This document shows, in pieces, positions 32,380-32,957 of a DNA stretch of 32,957 nucleotides (position 1 is the first letter of the stretch; every line of letters starts with the position of its first letter). The stretch covers positions 1 through 32,957 of the forward strand of contig JBEIVB010000019.1 of the NCBI GenBank assembly GCA_040374085.1, written 5' to 3'. The translations under genes were made by a program, and so were the position numbers. The notes under the pieces are model-generated. The model was given only the letters and a program-made list of their open reading frames with translations. It made no database searches and was not told where the DNA came from. Origin of the DNA: JBEIVB01 sp040374085 (lineage in GTDB: Bacteria > Bacteroidota > Bacteroidia > UBA4408).

Positions 32380-32957
32380 ATGCAGGCATCCCTGGTGCAC
32401 GAGCTTTCCCATGAAGTTGAAACCCTTTTCCCGAGCCTCTTTGGCCAGGATTTGGGTGGATTATCACCCGTGTTTCAACCCACCAATCCCGAGTTTGAGG
32501 GAGACGTAACCTTGGTTGTGTTCTCGGTGGTTAAACGCACCGGAAAAAATCCCGAAGACGCTGCCCGCCTCCTGGGCGAAGCCTTGCTTGCTTCGTGCCC
32601 ATTGGTGGATGCTTTTCAAGTGGTGAAAGGCTTTTTAAATCTAACCCTGAGTGCCACCTACTGGAACCGCGAGATGAATGCCTTGTTGGGGCAAATCGGA
32701 ACAGGGCTTTCCGCTTCTTCCAACACCGAAAACCAAAGCCGTAAAGTTTTGGTGGAGTACAGCTCACCCAACACCAACAAACCCCTGCATTTGGGCCATG
32801 TTCGCAACATCTTGCTAGGCTACTCGGTGGCCGAATTGCACAAGGCCGTTGGCAAAGAGGTAGCGCGCGTAAAGGTGGTGAACGACCGGGGCGTGCACAT
32901 CTGCAAATCCATGCTGGCTTATCAACGCTTTGGTCATGGTGAAAATCCGCAGAGCTC
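32380..32957 (+). CDS. argS: Arginyl-tRNA synthetase (5' part; continues past window)
   Basis: ATG 32380 opens a frame of 192 codons running off the right edge. The class I synthetase HIGH signature is in VEYSSPNTNKPLHLGHVRN (HLGH) at about residues 125-145, just after an N-terminal additional domain of the kind found in ArgRS (VVKGFLNLTLSATYWNREM). It continues with VVNDRGVHICKSMLAYQ, also typical of ArgRS (NDRG, I/H-CKSM). The N-terminal domain recognises the tRNA D-loop. The rest of the catalytic domain and the anticodon-binding domain lie outside. It sits 21 bases after the arginase gene, so supply and use of arginine may be co-regulated. No promoter of its own is evident. Confidence 0.95.
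   Translation, partial: MQASLVHELSHEVETLFPSLFGQDLGGLSPVFQPTNPEFEGDVTLVVFSVVKRTGKNPEDAARLLGEALLASCPLVDAFQVVKGFLNLTLSATYWNREMNALLGQIGTGLSASSNTENQSRKVLVEYSSPNTNKPLHLGHVRNILLGYSVAELHKAVGKEVARVKVVNDRGVHICKSMLAYQRFGHGENPQS

Noticed and set aside
1..32957. CRISPR, transposase, integrase, phage or toxin-antitoxin genes
   Set aside because: I looked for direct-repeat arrays, insertion-sequence ends and typical mobile or defence protein motifs and saw none; almost all bases are accounted for by ordinary genes.
32952..32957. GAGCTC at the right edge as a cloning junction
   Set aside because: It is a common six-base site inside the argS frame; nothing shows that it is artificial.

Overview
The window looks like a compact, gene-dense chromosomal segment of a Bacteroidota bacterium, most likely from the Flavobacteriia side of the phylum. 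The lineage rests on a gliding/type IX secretion marker (GldF), a protein with a C-terminal type IX sorting domain, an arginine decarboxylase of the kind seen in this phylum, and a run of perfect TAnnTTTG promoter -7 boxes just upstream of start codons. Hand-counted lines give about 50-58% GC in most housekeeping genes and about 40% in a few others. I see 31 protein genes, two of them cut by the window edges. I see no rRNA, tRNA, CRISPR array, insertion sequence, phage gene or attachment site. No gene-free stretch exceeds 300 bases; the longest are 128 bases (19194-19321), 119 bases (31295-31413) and 114 bases (7590-7703).

Layout. 1-2852 (minus strand): murQ, a conserved unknown gene, gldF and a SAM methyltransferase cut by the left edge. 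2851-4872 (plus): a TPR sensor histidine kinase divergent from murQ. 4874-7589: an ALDH8-like aldehyde dehydrogenase (minus), a lipoprotein (plus) and a small four-helix membrane protein (minus). 7704-15899 (plus): dnaE-recF, then def - TPR lipoprotein - Nif3-like - C4 zinc ribbon, then a PyrR-like phosphoribosyltransferase behind a terminator. Neighbours within each block overlap by ATGA. 15976-20710: an M13 peptidase lipoprotein, a CDGSH iron-sulfur protein, ruvX, a Bcp-type peroxiredoxin and lpdA. 20762-24556: cinA, a DUF4197 protein and two tandem universal stress proteins. 24615-29847 (plus): a uridine-phosphorylase-like enzyme, a SirB1/transglutaminase-like protein, a CapD/PglF-type sugar-nucleotide dehydratase and a secreted kelch-like protein with a type IX sorting domain. 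29903-32957: arginine decarboxylase (minus), arginase (plus) and the start of argS (plus), a cluster of three arginine-consuming enzymes.

The genes are mostly housekeeping: replication and repair (dnaE, recF, ruvX), protein maturation (def), central metabolism (lpdA), cell-wall recycling (murQ), stress response, surface polysaccharide and secretion. I did not find a clear new multi-gene system such as a defence island or a biosynthetic cluster. The most distinctive signal is extreme compaction: palindromic CATG and TTAA tetranucleotides serve as double start or double stop codons, promoter boxes lie inside the opposing gene, and boxes sit so close to the ATG that some mRNAs should be almost leaderless. 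A terminator also abuts the start codon of the phosphoribosyltransferase gene.
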